DNA of 64,000 bases from Tubiluchus corallicola (taxonomy: Eukaryota; Priapulida; Priapulimorpha; Priapulimorphida; Tubiluchidae), in contig JAQGDQ010002393.1 of NCBI GenBank assembly GCA_030141605.1, positions 1 through 64,000 on the forward strand, given 5' to 3'. Position numbers and translations under genes: made by a program. Positions 17,329 through 26,680 of this stretch are shown in pieces. The stretch's first letter is position 1, and each line of letters opens with the position of its first letter. The notes below the pieces were generated by a model. The model did not search any database, was not told the DNA's origin, and saw nothing but the letters and a program-made list of their open reading frames with translations.

Positions 17329-18003
17329 ATGAAGTTTATTTATTTGATTATTGGTATTGTATTATGTTTTGCAGTAGTAAGTTGTGTTAAAGATACTACT
17401 AATACTCCTGTAACTTATTATGAAATAGCAACAGTAATTCCTGAAACAAATCCTGTTTTAGAATTTGACTCTAATTTTAAAGGAAAAGTAGTTAACAGTT
17501 TTAATTTGCCTGAAGTAGGTTCTAGAGGATTTGTTGGATTTCGTTTAGAGACAGGGATTGATGCTAATAGGGAAGCTGATATAAGCCTTTTGTCTTTTCA
17601 AAAAATGACGCTAACTACTCCTATAGATGAAATACTTAATGATGATGGATTGGAGATAGACGATCATGTTAGAGTATTTGCAGGGACTAATACTCCTTAC
17701 ATCTATAAAGATTATTTGAATGTAAGTGTACTTGCTAATCCACCTTATTCCTCATCTGATACAATTGCTTTTAGGGTGTACAAATATGATGCTTCTGAAA
17801 GTGAAGATTCTGTAAGTATGAAGATGTTGCATTTTTATGACAATAGAGATACTTACCGCAGAGTAGATTATATAACAACTTTTGATTTAAAACCCCTAAA
17901 AGCAGGAGGCGTAGATAGTGTTGTGATAAATTTTACCTATTATGATTACTATAGTGGTGATGAAAAATCTAAGGAATTGATATACAGATATACAAGTGAT
18001 TAA
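17329..18003 (+). CDS. NigD-like lipoprotein (tentative)
   Basis: The 224-residue protein starts with MKFIYLIIGIVLCFAVVSC, a lipoprotein signal with Cys19, so it is probably membrane anchored. The rest is beta-rich. The segments DYLNVSVL, a DNRDTYRRVDYITTFDL stretch and VDSVVINFTYYDYYSGDEKSKEL follow the pattern of NigD-like proteins, a Bacteroidota family first noted near bacteriocin genes. Most members have no known function, and no bacteriocin gene is seen here. I chose the ATG at 17329 over an in-frame start three codons earlier because it fits the signal peptide. The gene is monocistronic with its own promoter. Confidence 0.55.
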   Translation: MKFIYLIIGIVLCFAVVSCVKDTTNTPVTYYEIATVIPETNPVLEFDSNFKGKVVNSFNLPEVGSRGFVGFRLETGIDANREADISLLSFQKMTLTTPIDEILNDDGLEIDDHVRVFAGTNTPYIYKDYLNVSVLANPPYSSSDTIAFRVYKYDASESEDSVSMKMLHFYDNRDTYRRVDYITTFDLKPLKAGGVDSVVINFTYYDYYSGDEKSKELIYRYTSD

Positions 18004-18379
18004 AGTGCTAAAATTACAAAGATGTAGAGAATCTATAATCATTGGTTTTTAGCTAAGAATAGTACAGAGATTTGTTTATTAGCATAGTTTATTTTAGCAA
18101 TATTAGTATTTGCAATTATATAACTTGACTGACCCAATGAAGACCCTTTGTTCCTACGTTTATATAGCCTAAAAAGTTGGATTAAACTAAGTATATAATT
18201 GCCTAGTTCTTTTACAGAAGTCTGTGAAAAGTGTCAAAAAACTATAACTGTTTTCCAAATTTTTCTTTTTTCAAAGCCTTTTAAATACATATGTGTTTTT
18301 GTCTATTTCACATACTTGTGTATAAGCCCTTCACAGAGATGAACAGCTGTGTATAGTTTGAGAGTTCGGATTTTTATTC
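18004..18379. other. Intergenic region with no recognised feature
   Basis: This 376-base AT-rich stretch lies between convergent genes (NigD-like and porU). I see no reading frame with start and coding bias, no consensus promoter and no clean terminator hairpin. Confidence 0.5.
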
Positions 18380-21300
18380 TTAGTTTTTGATTAATTTTCC
18401 TGTTATAGTTTCTTGGTAGCCTTCGGGGGCTGTTACTAAAAACTGGTAAAAATACATACCGTTGGGGAGGGGTATTCCGTCAGTAGTGGTCGCATCCCAC
18501 GTAATGGGGTGTGTACTATAGCTATCATTGAAGCTACTGGTATGTAGTGTAGTAATATGCTTGCCCGTGTAATTGTATATATGTAGAGCAATGTGGAGAG
18601 TGTCATTAGGTTTGTTGTGGGTGAAGAGAAAATGTGTTTTGTGGGTAAAGGGGTTGGGGTAGTTGTAGGCTTTGTCTATAATAAGCTTTTCTCCTTCTAT
18701 TACCACAAAGTTGAGCATAGCAGTGGCGGAGTTATTCAATACATCAAAAGCTTTCAACACAATTGTATGTTTACCTGCGGAGAGATTAGAGAATTTGTAA
18801 TCGACTGTGCCACTGGTGTGGTCGTCTAAGTTGGTTTGGTAGTAGGGTGTAAGATTATAAGGTGTGTTGTGCTGATCATCAAGAATGGCTGTGATGTTAT
18901 GTCCTATGCCGTAGCCAGTAGTATTAATACCATTATCGTCGTTGAGATGTGCAAGTAGAATAGGGTTGGTGTCTGTAATGTCTCCATCTTTGAACTGTGT
19001 ATTGTTCATATAGAGTTGTATATTAGGAGGTGTGTTGTCTATAATGGGGTTGTCACTTGTTCCGCCTATTATAATTGTGTGATGCCCTTGTGCTTGTTCC
19101 TGTGTGTTATTATGGGCGTAATGGCTTATCTTGGCTTTTCCGTAGTTGTATTTGATGTCCTTAGGCACGACAAATGTAAGAGTAAATTGTCCTTTTTGTA
19201 TGGAGGCTTTACCGTTGAAAATAATGTTTTGCTGTTCTTCGTAAGCAAATGGTGTTTCTCCTAAATTGCCTAGTGTTTCTTGGTGGGTAGGCTTGTCGTA
19301 AATAATGGTGTGTAATGTGCCATCGTAATCATAAATAGTATTATTGAAATTTTCTATACGTCCTTGTAAAGTTACTTTACTAAGAGCTTGCAATGTGTCG
19401 TTTTCTCCTTCTACAATAGGTTGTTGGTTGATTTGAGTGGTTTTGATATTAAGCTCAGGGGGAGCTATGATAAGAGCAGGATCTCCTAGTAGTGTAAAAT
19501 TTCGTTTGTTAGTGGTAAAAGTAGATTGATTTTTGGTGCGTCTTATTATTTCACCAATAGAAAGTGGGTTGCCTTCTTCGCTTTTTTGTAGAAAATTTTG
19601 ATAGAATAATTGATTAAGCTCAAAGTTAGCTTTGGCGTATGCAAGCCGTGTAGTGGTACATAGGGCAATGCCTCCTCCGTTGGGGTGGAGAAGAATAAGT
19701 TCGCCTGTTGATGGGGTATGGTGGTTATCGAACCTTCCGAACTCACAAGTAGCAGTAACGAATAAAGGTAAGCTGTTTTTATTGTTCCAGCTGGTAATGT
19801 CTTCTTTTGTGATAATTTTTTCGTCAGCCAACCATAACTCGTTGCCGTGTCCTGTGTAGTTGATAATGAGTGTGCCATTATGTACGGTGCTGGTGATGGC
19901 TTGGTTGGCTTGTGGATACTTTTTGCTGGAAGCGGTGGTTACTACTGGGTAATTGTCTATGTAGAGTTTTTCGATAGTATATGCAGGGTTGTATTTGGTA
20001 AGTGTGTCTGCAAGTTGGTTGGCTTGGTTCATATGTAGGTTTTCGTCTTCATCGTCAGCAATAAAAGTTATTTTGTTTTTCCATTTCCCGTAGGTGTGAG
20101 GATTGAGATAGTTCCTTATTTTTTCTATTACCGTCTGAGCTTCTTCTGGGGTATTTATGGGTAGTCTCCCTATAGCTATATCTATGTCGCCAGTGATTTC
20201 TCCTTCATTTTCGTCTAATAGTCCAAAGAAGTCATCAGAGGTAAATGAATTGATTGGAGACAATGAGTTTTGAGTTTGATATGTGGGTAGTAGGTTAGCG
20301 TTGGTTTGCTCTATGTTTTTGTTGTCGTAGCTACCACTACCTAACAGTAAAAGATACTGAGGTTTCTTTGTGCTTTTTTGGTTTTTTAAGTATAGGTGTC
20401 TGATAAAGTTTCGTAAAGCAGTGGGGTCTGGTTTTCCTGATGAGTATTCGTTGTAGATTTGTTCGGGGGTTGCTATGGTAGTGGAGAGGTTGTGTATTTC
20501 TTGGTGTATTTTTGCAAGTTGTTGGGCTTGAGAAAGAAAGCTGGGGTGGGTAATGATAATATAATCTATGTTGCTGAGTGTATGTAGGTTTTGATGGGGT
20601 ACTTTTTCCACTATTTCAGGAGCAGGGTAGTTGGCAGTGGGGTCAAAAGCAATGTATTGTCTTAGACTGTATGTAGAGTCTGAAAATGTGGTTGTATTGT
20701 TATAAGTAGTTTTTAGCTTAACAGGTTGAGTGGGGTTAGTGATATCCCAGACAGTTGTATTTAAGTTGGTATTAGAGATGGTGTATTGCAATGTTTTGTT
20801 TTGATTGAGGTATTGAGTGTTTCTAAAAAATAAAGGCTGATTGTTAGTAACAGTTAAGTTGGCAGATGCATTAAGAGTAATATAATCTAACCACGCAGAG
20901 AAACTTGTGCTATTTTTTGCTTGTAATGTGATGGGGAGGCTGTTATTAACGAGGGTAAATGTATGTATAGTGGTATCTACGGTAGCGTAGTCTGCTTCTT
21001 TGGAAGAAATATTGGTAGAGGGTATGGCAATGGTTTTGTTGTAGTTGTTGCTAGTAAGGGTAATATTTGTAGGTAAAGATGAACGAGCCAATGCTTGTAT
21101 GATAAGGTGTATGGGTTGATTGATGTTTATATTAGGAATATTAAAGGTGTAAGAAAAATCTTGTAGATGGATCTTTTCTCCCACCCAGTTTCTCCCTGAT
21201 TTTAGTAGGTTATATATTTCTTTTTCGTAATGGTCGTAGTAATTGTAGGTAGTAGTCTGATGGTCAGGATTGTTGATAGGTGGTGTTTGGGTATTAAGAG

Positions 21301-21733
21301 TTTTGGGAGTACCTTCTCCTATAAAATAGTAGTTAGCATTGGAGTAGTGATGTAGTTTGTGCTCGAACAGTTGCGTGCTAGAGTTGTATGTCCATTGTGT
21401 TGTGCCTTCTGCATAGAATAGTATACAATTGTTTGTAAAGTAAGTAGGAATTTGTGTTAAGCCCCAGTCTGTTGTTTCACTATTCATTTTGGGCAGCATC
21501 GCTCCACTGTTGCCATATATTACAGTGTTTTGAGGGTTGCTTATGCCCATATCTTTCAGTTGTTGGGCAGTAAGTTTATAAATACCTGCATCAGTTAGCT
21601 TTACCTTTACCCAAGTGCCAGTGCTAAGAGGTGTGCTATTGGGTATGTTTTGAGCAATGGCACTGAGTGTTGTAAGTTGAAAAAGAATAATGAATAAACA
21701 AAATATTAAAAGTTTTACAACTACAAAAGACAT
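18380..21733 (-). CDS. porU: Type IX secretion system sortase PorU
   Basis: From the ATG at 21733 the protein has 1117 residues. It starts with a signal peptide (MSFVVVKLLIF to SAIAQ); an in-frame ATG at 21805 would add 24 residues in front and spoil it. The N-terminal domain (WVKVKLTDAGIYKLT) is typical of PorU. The gingipain-like C25 peptidase domain contains the dyad His in NYTGHGNE (about residue 629) and Cys in TATCEFGRF (about 663). The C-terminus has a YNYPNPF Ig/CTD-like module ending in TGKLIKN. PorU cleaves sorting domains from type IX cargo at the cell surface and attaches the cargo to lipopolysaccharide. PorV and the other system parts are outside the window. Confidence 0.92.
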   Translation of the reverse strand: MSFVVVKLLIFCLFIILFQLTTLSAIAQNIPNSTPLSTGTWVKVKLTDAGIYKLTAQQLKDMGISNPQNTVIYGNSGAMLPKMNSETTDWGLTQIPTYFTNNCILFYAEGTTQWTYNSSTQLFEHKLHHYSNANYYFIGEGTPKTLNTQTPPINNPDHQTTTYNYYDHYEKEIYNLLKSGRNWVGEKIHLQDFSYTFNIPNININQPIHLIIQALARSSLPTNITLTSNNYNKTIAIPSTNISSKEADYATVDTTIHTFTLVNNSLPITLQAKNSTSFSAWLDYITLNASANLTVTNNQPLFFRNTQYLNQNKTLQYTISNTNLNTTVWDITNPTQPVKLKTTYNNTTTFSDSTYSLRQYIAFDPTANYPAPEIVEKVPHQNLHTLSNIDYIIITHPSFLSQAQQLAKIHQEIHNLSTTIATPEQIYNEYSSGKPDPTALRNFIRHLYLKNQKSTKKPQYLLLLGSGSYDNKNIEQTNANLLPTYQTQNSLSPINSFTSDDFFGLLDENEGEITGDIDIAIGRLPINTPEEAQTVIEKIRNYLNPHTYGKWKNKITFIADDEDENLHMNQANQLADTLTKYNPAYTIEKLYIDNYPVVTTASSKKYPQANQAITSTVHNGTLIINYTGHGNELWLADEKIITKEDITSWNNKNSLPLFVTATCEFGRFDNHHTPSTGELILLHPNGGGIALCTTTRLAYAKANFELNQLFYQNFLQKSEEGNPLSIGEIIRRTKNQSTFTTNKRNFTLLGDPALIIAPPELNIKTTQINQQPIVEGENDTLQALSKVTLQGRIENFNNTIYDYDGTLHTIIYDKPTHQETLGNLGETPFAYEEQQNIIFNGKASIQKGQFTLTFVVPKDIKYNYGKAKISHYAHNNTQEQAQGHHTIIIGGTSDNPIIDNTPPNIQLYMNNTQFKDGDITDTNPILLAHLNDDNGINTTGYGIGHNITAILDDQHNTPYNLTPYYQTNLDDHTSGTVDYKFSNLSAGKHTIVLKAFDVLNNSATAMLNFVVIEGEKLIIDKAYNYPNPFTHKTHFLFTHNKPNDTLHIALHIYNYTGKHITTLHTSSFNDSYSTHPITWDATTTDGIPLPNGMYFYQFLVTAPEGYQETITGKLIKN

Positions 21734-22007
21734 CTGTTTTTTTATATACGGTATGCTTTGTATTGCTAACTTGTAATATGTTTTTAAAACTATTTTCACT
21801 TTCAATTTCTTCTTTATAATTGATTTTTGCTTATTTTGTACGAAAATAGGCCTTAATTGTGCTTGCAGGTTTAGAGGTTTGCATAGTTATAAACAGTGTT
21901 TTTTTACTGTTAGTCGTCTTAATTTTATTTACAAAGATAGGTGGTTTTTTGCGTATATATTTATATTTGTTGCGGTTTATTAAACTTGAAAAGACATATT
22001 AGTTTGT

Positions 22008-22631
22008 ATGAAGATAAAAATTCCTAAAGAAATAAGAGAGAAAAAAATCATCAATTCAAAAGAGATTTATTATGTGATGCAAACGATTTTGCGTCGTGAA
22101 AATATTATTAGCAGAAATAAAGAATATTTTTGGGTGCTTGGTTTAAGCAATAACGAAAAGATGCTAAATATTGAGTTAATTGCAGTGGGCGATGAGAACT
22201 CTGTGAGTATAGACGATGTTTTTATTTTTAGGATTGCTTTGTTAAAAGGTGCTAAAAAGATGATATTGGTGCATAATCACGTAGGGGCTAATTGTGAGCC
22301 TTCTGAAAAGGATAGGGAGCTAACAAAAAGCCTATTGTTTTCAGGGAATATTTTAAATATTCCTGTGATTGACCATATTATTATTTCGAATGAGGATTAT
22401 TTTAGTTTTAAGGAGAAAGGTTTATTACTATCTATTTTGGAGGAACTAAGTGTAGATATTATGAGTGATGATTTTTTGGAGAAAGAGGCTGTAATGGGTG
22501 AATTAAAATTGTTGTTTAAGGGAAAAATGTTCTCGGTTATAATGAATTTGATAAAAGCGGGTGTTGATATAAAAGTAGTATCAAAGGCAGTAGGAATGTC
22601 TAAAAAAGAAATAAGAGATTTGATAGAATAG
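22008..22631 (+). CDS. RadC-like JAB/MPN-domain protein
   Basis: This 207-residue protein carries a complete JAMM metal site: His89-Asn-His91, then Ser99-x-x-Asp102 (LVHNHVGANCEPSEKD), with an acidic residue in the preceding strand. That is the core of RadC-family proteins. The usual N-terminal helix-hairpin-helix of full RadC is missing. A helical C-terminal part ends in VVSKAVGMSKKEIRDLIE, which looks like a helix-turn-helix. RadC proteins are often called DNA-repair proteins, but their real function is unsettled. It is read alone, with a possible -7 box TATATTTG at 21962-21969. Confidence 0.7.
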   Translation: MKIKIPKEIREKKIINSKEIYYVMQTILRRENIISRNKEYFWVLGLSNNEKMLNIELIAVGDENSVSIDDVFIFRIALLKGAKKMILVHNHVGANCEPSEKDRELTKSLLFSGNILNIPVIDHIIISNEDYFSFKEKGLLLSILEELSVDIMSDDFLEKEAVMGELKLLFKGKMFSVIMNLIKAGVDIKVVSKAVGMSKKEIRDLIE

Positions 22632-22766
22632 AGCAAGTTGGGAATGAAAAGCTAAAAGCTAAGGCAATAACATATTGGTCTATGTCAATACTTGTAGGTT
22701 GAAAGTTAGAAGTAATGAGATATATAGTTGCCCAATATAATAGTGAGAAGAAAACAAAAGAAACAA

Positions 22767-23351
22767 ATGAGCAAAGTAGTAATTATAGACTATGGGGCAG
22801 GCAATGTACAATCTGTAAAATTTGCTTTACAAAGAGTAGGAGTAGAAGCTACATTGAGCAATGATAAAAAAAGCATACAACAAGCTGATAAAATTATATT
22901 TCCGGGTGTAGGTAGAGCTAAGCAGGCTATGGATGCTCTTCGGAAAAATGGCTTGGACAAGTTGATTCCTGAACTTACTCAGCCTTTATTAGGTATTTGC
23001 CTTGGCTTGCAGTTGATGTGCCAAGAGTCAGAGGAAGATAATACCCCTTGCCTTAACATATTCCCTGTTAAAGTAAAAAGGTTTCCTTCTAATGCAAAAG
23101 TTCCTCAAATAGGATGGAATACCATACAAAAATTAAAAAGTAAGCTACTACAAGGTGTCGAAGAAAATGAATACTTCTATTTTGTACATAGTTATTACGC
23201 CCCTTTGTGTGAAAACACTATAGCTGAAACAAATTACAACCTACCATTTAGTTCAGCTATACAAAAAGATAATTTTTATGCTTGTCAATTTCACCCTGAA
23301 AAAAGTAGCAAAGCAGGAGAGCAAATACTTAAAAACTTTCTATCATTATGA
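22767..23351 (+). CDS. hisH: Imidazole glycerol phosphate synthase, glutaminase subunit
   Basis: From the ATG at 22767 (MSKVVIIDYGAGN) the protein has 194 residues, the usual HisH length; an upstream in-frame start would add 13 unconserved residues. The class I glutaminase triad is visible: Cys78 in GICLGLQLM and His-x-Glu in FHPEKS near the C-terminus. It supplies ammonia to HisF for making imidazole glycerol phosphate in histidine synthesis. Its stop overlaps the hisA start (ATGA), so the two are translationally coupled. HisF, its obligate partner, is not encoded next to it. Confidence 0.94.
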   Translation: MSKVVIIDYGAGNVQSVKFALQRVGVEATLSNDKKSIQQADKIIFPGVGRAKQAMDALRKNGLDKLIPELTQPLLGICLGLQLMCQESEEDNTPCLNIFPVKVKRFPSNAKVPQIGWNTIQKLKSKLLQGVEENEYFYFVHSYYAPLCENTIAETNYNLPFSSAIQKDNFYACQFHPEKSSKAGEQILKNFLSL

Positions 23352-24073
23352 TACAAATAATACCCGCCATCGATATTATAGATGGTAAATGTGTAAGGCT
23401 AGAACAAGGTAACTACGTAAGAAAAACTATTTACAACGACAATCCCTTAGAGGTAGCCCAGCAGTTCGAAGATATTGGTATAGACCGCCTGCACCTTGTA
23501 GATTTAGATGGGGCTAAAGCGAAACATATTATAAATTGGAAGGTGATAGAGACCATTGCTTCAAAAACGAGACTGCATATAGATTTTGGAGGAGGGATAA
23601 AATCCGATGAAGATATAAGAATAGCTTTTAATAGTGGAGCAAAGCAAGTTACAGGTGGAAGTATCGCCGCAACTCACAAAGAAAAGTTTACGGAATGGCT
23701 TAAACAATATGGTAGTGAAAAATTGATACTTGGGGCTGATGTGAAGAACAGAAAAATAGCAATTAATGGATGGAAGGAAAATACTGAAACTGAAATTTTT
23801 GACTTTTTGGATGATTACACACAAGAAGGTGTTAAGTATGTAATTTGTACTGATATAGCTAAAGATGGTATGCTACAAGGTACATCCAAAGAGTTGTATG
23901 AGGATATAATAAAACGATATAAGGACTTGCAACTTATTGCTAGCGGAGGAGTTGCCTCTATTGACGAGTTGCAAGATTTAAATGCTCTTAACATCTACGG
24001 AGTTATAATAGGCAAAGCTATTTATGAAGGTAGAATTACATTGGAAAGTATTTATCAGTTTATAAAAAGATAA
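23348..24073 (+). CDS. hisA: ProFAR isomerase HisA
   Basis: This 241-residue (beta/alpha)8-barrel protein performs the Amadori rearrangement of the fourth histidine-synthesis step. The first catalytic Asp (Asp9) is in IIPAIDIIDGKCVRL, the second in LILGADVKNRKIAINGW. Phosphate-binding motifs are DFGGGIKS and IASGGV. It overlaps hisH by 4 bases. Downstream, instead of hisF and hisI, there is a tRNA gene on the other strand. Confidence 0.95.
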   Translation: MIQIIPAIDIIDGKCVRLEQGNYVRKTIYNDNPLEVAQQFEDIGIDRLHLVDLDGAKAKHIINWKVIETIASKTRLHIDFGGGIKSDEDIRIAFNSGAKQVTGGSIAATHKEKFTEWLKQYGSEKLILGADVKNRKIAINGWKENTETEIFDFLDDYTQEGVKYVICTDIAKDGMLQGTSKELYEDIIKRYKDLQLIASGGVASIDELQDLNALNIYGVIIGKAIYEGRITLESIYQFIKR

Positions 24074-24144
24074 GTCAAAAACTTACCATACTGGTAGCCC
24101 CAGAAATCTTGGAAGATGGAGGATTGTTTTGTAGGGAAGAAAAA

Positions 24145-24174
24145 AAGACGAAGTGGGAAAACCCAAATCGTCTT
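24145..24174 (-). terminator. Terminator of tRNA-Pro
   Basis: Read on the minus strand, AAGACGA...TCGTCTT (24168-24174 with 24145-24151) with an inner GGG/CCC stem is followed by a run of T residues, directly after the tRNA 3' end. Confidence 0.75.
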
Positions 24175-24181
24175 ATTCGTG

Positions 24182-24256
24182 TCGGGATGACTGGATTCGA
24201 ACCAGCGACCCCACGCCCCCCAGACGTGTACTCTAACCGAGCTGAGCTACATCCCG
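24182..24256 (-). tRNA. tRNA-Pro(GGG)
   Basis: A full cloverleaf is visible on the minus strand. The acceptor CGGGATG pairs with CATCCCG, the anticodon stem CACGT pairs with GCGTG around a loop with anticodon GGG, and the T arm contains GGTTCGAATCC. CCA is not encoded. Confidence 0.95.
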
Positions 24257-24266
24257 AATTTGAGTG

Positions 24267-24274
24267 CAAAGATA
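24267..24274 (-). promoter_or_regulatory. -7 box of tRNA-Pro
   Basis: Minus-strand TATCTTTG lies 10 bases before the tRNA 5' end. No clear -33 box. Confidence 0.5.
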
Positions 24275-24377
24275 TAATTTATTTTGCTTTCTATATAAAG
24301 AAAAATTGAATTTATTGTAATAATATACAAGCAGACTTTGCATCTTTTAGTTTATATTATATGTGAATTTAAATGTT

Positions 24378-24407
24378 AATTAAACGGTGTTTAAACACCG
24401 TTTAATT
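24378..24407. repeat. Perfect 30-bp palindrome upstream of murB
   Basis: The left arm AATTAAACGGTGTTT (24378-24392) is followed at once by its exact reverse complement (24393-24407), with no spacer. It lies between tRNA-Pro and murB, about 165 bases before the murB promoter box. It could be a protein-binding operator or, if transcribed, a terminator. Confidence 0.8.
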
Positions 24408-24569
24408 TGTTAAGTTTGTTCTTTACTCATTATATCTTATTTTCAAATTAAGTATTATATGGGTAGTGTATAGGGCTGAGAAGGGCTATGACTGTGCTTC
24501 TTATTTTTATGTCCCAGTTGGTTTGCCCAATTATTAATTTTCAACTTTTAGTTTTTAGATATTAGTTTT

Positions 24570-24577
24570 TATCTTTG
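24570..24577 (+). promoter_or_regulatory. -7 box of murB
   Basis: TATCTTTG lies 27 bases upstream of the murB ATG; no good -33 box is visible. Confidence 0.45.
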
Positions 24578-24603
24578 CTATTTTATGCTACATATCTATA
24601 AAT

Positions 24604-25626
24604 ATGAAAAACTTACAAGGGAACTATTCTCTCAAGTCACTTAATACTTTCAATATAGATGTAAAAGCTGAATATTATTTTGCCTTTGAGAACATTGACG
24701 AGCTTACCCAATTACTTAAAGAGCCAATAATACAGGAGGAAAGAAAGTTTATCCTTGGAGGAGGAAGCAACTTGTTGTTTCTTAATGACTTTTATGGAAT
24801 TGTTTTGCATCCTACTATAAAAGGTATAAACATCGTTCAACAAACATCTGATGAAGTGCTACTTAAAGTAGGGGCAGGGGAGAACTGGGATGAACTTGTG
24901 AAATATACTGTCGAACATAATTTTGGAGGTTTGGAAAACCTTACACTCATACCCGGTAGTGTAGGAGCAGCACCCGTACAAAACATAGGAGCCTACGGCA
25001 CAGAGGTTGAAGATATTATACATACAGTAGATGTATTTGACCTTAAAACCTTGCAAACACAAACCTTTACCAAAAAACAATGTGAGTTTGCTTACCGAAA
25101 TAGTATTTTCAAAGGCAAATTAAAAGGCAAGGCACTTATCACGTATGTAACCTTTAAACTTACTCCTAACCCTACAAATTTTAATATACAATATGGCAGT
25201 ATCAAAGAAGAGCTACGAAAATACCCCTCCATTAATTTAGCTACCATCAGACAAGCTATTAAACATATCAGAGAAACAAAGTTACCCGACCCCAAAATTA
25301 TCCCTAATGCCGGCAGTTTTTTTAAAAATCCTGTTGTACCTACACAACAAGCCCAGCAATTAAAAAAGCAATATCCTGATATTCCTGTTTACCCAATATC
25401 CGATGATTTAAGCAAAATAGCAGCAGGATGGCTCATAGAACAATGTAGATGGAAAGGGAAACAGGTTGGTAATGTAGCCACATACTCTAAGCAAGCACTT
25501 GTTATTATTAACAAAGGAAATGCTACTGGCACAGAAATCATCAGCTATGCTCATCAGATACAAAAATCTATCCGTCAAAAGTTTGATATTTGCTTAGAAA
25601 TGGAAGTTAATGTTGTTCTTAGTTAA
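24604..25626 (+). CDS. murB: UDP-N-acetylenolpyruvoylglucosamine reductase
   Basis: This 340-residue flavoenzyme makes UDP-MurNAc for peptidoglycan. The FAD-binding domain shows SLKSLNTFNIDV, FILGGGSNLLF and LIPGSVGAAPVQNIGAYG. The substrate domain has FAYRNSIFKG and the catalytic-serine motif IPNAGSFFKNP. The C-terminal Glu lies in CLEMEVNVV. Length and the YRNS insertion match the Escherichia coli-type (type I) MurB. It is transcribed alone. Confidence 0.96.
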   Translation: MKNLQGNYSLKSLNTFNIDVKAEYYFAFENIDELTQLLKEPIIQEERKFILGGGSNLLFLNDFYGIVLHPTIKGINIVQQTSDEVLLKVGAGENWDELVKYTVEHNFGGLENLTLIPGSVGAAPVQNIGAYGTEVEDIIHTVDVFDLKTLQTQTFTKKQCEFAYRNSIFKGKLKGKALITYVTFKLTPNPTNFNIQYGSIKEELRKYPSINLATIRQAIKHIRETKLPDPKIIPNAGSFFKNPVVPTQQAQQLKKQYPDIPVYPISDDLSKIAAGWLIEQCRWKGKQVGNVATYSKQALVIINKGNATGTEIISYAHQIQKSIRQKFDICLEMEVNVVLS

Positions 25627-25649
25627 CGACTGAGAGGATTTTTTTATTC

Positions 25650-26405
25650 TTAGTTTTTCTCTTTGGGCAAGTAAACCCTTACATTTTTTATTAGGCAAGC
25701 TCCTCTTTCGGAACCCGTTCCGCGTATTCGTAATGCTAAATGCCCCTCACCTAATGCCTCTTTATCTTCGGTCTCTAATATTTTTTTCCCGTCTACCGCA
25801 AGCCATAGTTTATTATCCTCACGCCCTACATTGATATGATAAAACACACCAGCTTTCATTAAATTTTTATCAGCAGAAACTAAAGCCTCTTTTCCGGGCT
25901 TGGGATATTTTCTTAAGAAAGGAGGGAAATTGTGAGATGCATTGTTGAAAGCAAAAAAATAGTTATCTACTTCATTTATCCAAAGACTCATCGTTCCATC
26001 ATATCCCGCAGGAATATTTAACTTGTTTGTTTCTCCCTTGTTAGAAGCAGATAATATAGCTACTAAAACAGTGGGAGGATAGAGTGTCATAACATCGTAA
26101 GACAATATTACCGTTTTTCCATAGCTTTCAGGACTTACCAGCATTACTCCTTGGCTGCCATTTTCTTCTGCCATTAGTACTTGATTGTGCCCTTCATCTA
26201 CTGCCTTCCCTTTGCCATAAAATTTCCATTGCAATAGGTCTGTTGTGGTAATTTCCTTGACATTATAAGTTTCTCTTAATGTTGTTTTACAAACAACAGC
26301 TTGTTTATCTTCTTTTGCACTATGTTTGCTATCCACGTTGCAGGAATAAACAGATAATAGCAGCGATATTAATATAGGTAATGTAGATAATGATGATTGT
26401 TTCAT
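25650..26405 (-). CDS. Lipoprotein with lectin-like fold, DUF1961/YesU-like (tentative)
   Basis: This 251-residue protein has a lipoprotein signal (LLLSVYSC, Cys22). The mature part is a predicted beta-sandwich. The segments LLQWKFYGKGKAVDEGH, YFFAFNNASHNFPPFLRKYP and HLALRIRGTGSERGACLIKNVRVY fit concanavalin-like DUF1961/YesU proteins, some of which occur in pectin-degradation loci. No carbohydrate genes are next to it here (murB on the left, tRNA-Ser on the right), so its substrate is unknown. It is convergent with murB, with only 23 bases between stops. Confidence 0.5.
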   Translation of the reverse strand: MKQSSLSTLPILISLLLSVYSCNVDSKHSAKEDKQAVVCKTTLRETYNVKEITTTDLLQWKFYGKGKAVDEGHNQVLMAEENGSQGVMLVSPESYGKTVILSYDVMTLYPPTVLVAILSASNKGETNKLNIPAGYDGTMSLWINEVDNYFFAFNNASHNFPPFLRKYPKPGKEALVSADKNLMKAGVFYHINVGREDNKLWLAVDGKKILETEDKEALGEGHLALRIRGTGSERGACLIKNVRVYLPKEKN

Positions 26406-26434
26406 ATGAAGATTAAATTTAAGAAAAAAACTTG

Positions 26435-26523
26435 CGGAGAGAGGGGGATTCGAACCCCCGGTAGCGATTGCTCGCTACGCCAGTTTAGCAAACTGGTGGA
26501 TTAAGCCACTCTCCCACCTCTCC
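26435..26523 (-). tRNA. tRNA-Ser(GCT)
   Basis: An 89-nt class II tRNA lies on the minus strand. The acceptor GGAGAGG pairs with TCTCTCC, the anticodon arm CCAGT/ACTGG has anticodon GCT, and a long variable arm GTAGCGA...TCGCTAC is present, with GGTTCGAATCC in the T arm. CCA is not encoded. Confidence 0.96.
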
Positions 26524-26538
26524 AAGAAAAAGGAAGTG

Positions 26539-26569
26539 CAAAAATATAAATTAGAAAGCCAAATTCAAA
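26539..26569 (-). promoter_or_regulatory. Promoter of tRNA-Ser
   Basis: On the minus strand TTTG (26566-26569), 19 bases, then TATTTTTG (26539-26546), 15 bases before the tRNA. Confidence 0.75.
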
Positions 26570-26680
26570 CAAAAAAACTATTTTTATTTGAGAAAATAAA
26601 ATAACCTGCTTACTATCAGTTTGAAAATTGTTGTTAGAATAAAATATGACAAACAAAATGAAAAAAAATATTAAAAAATT

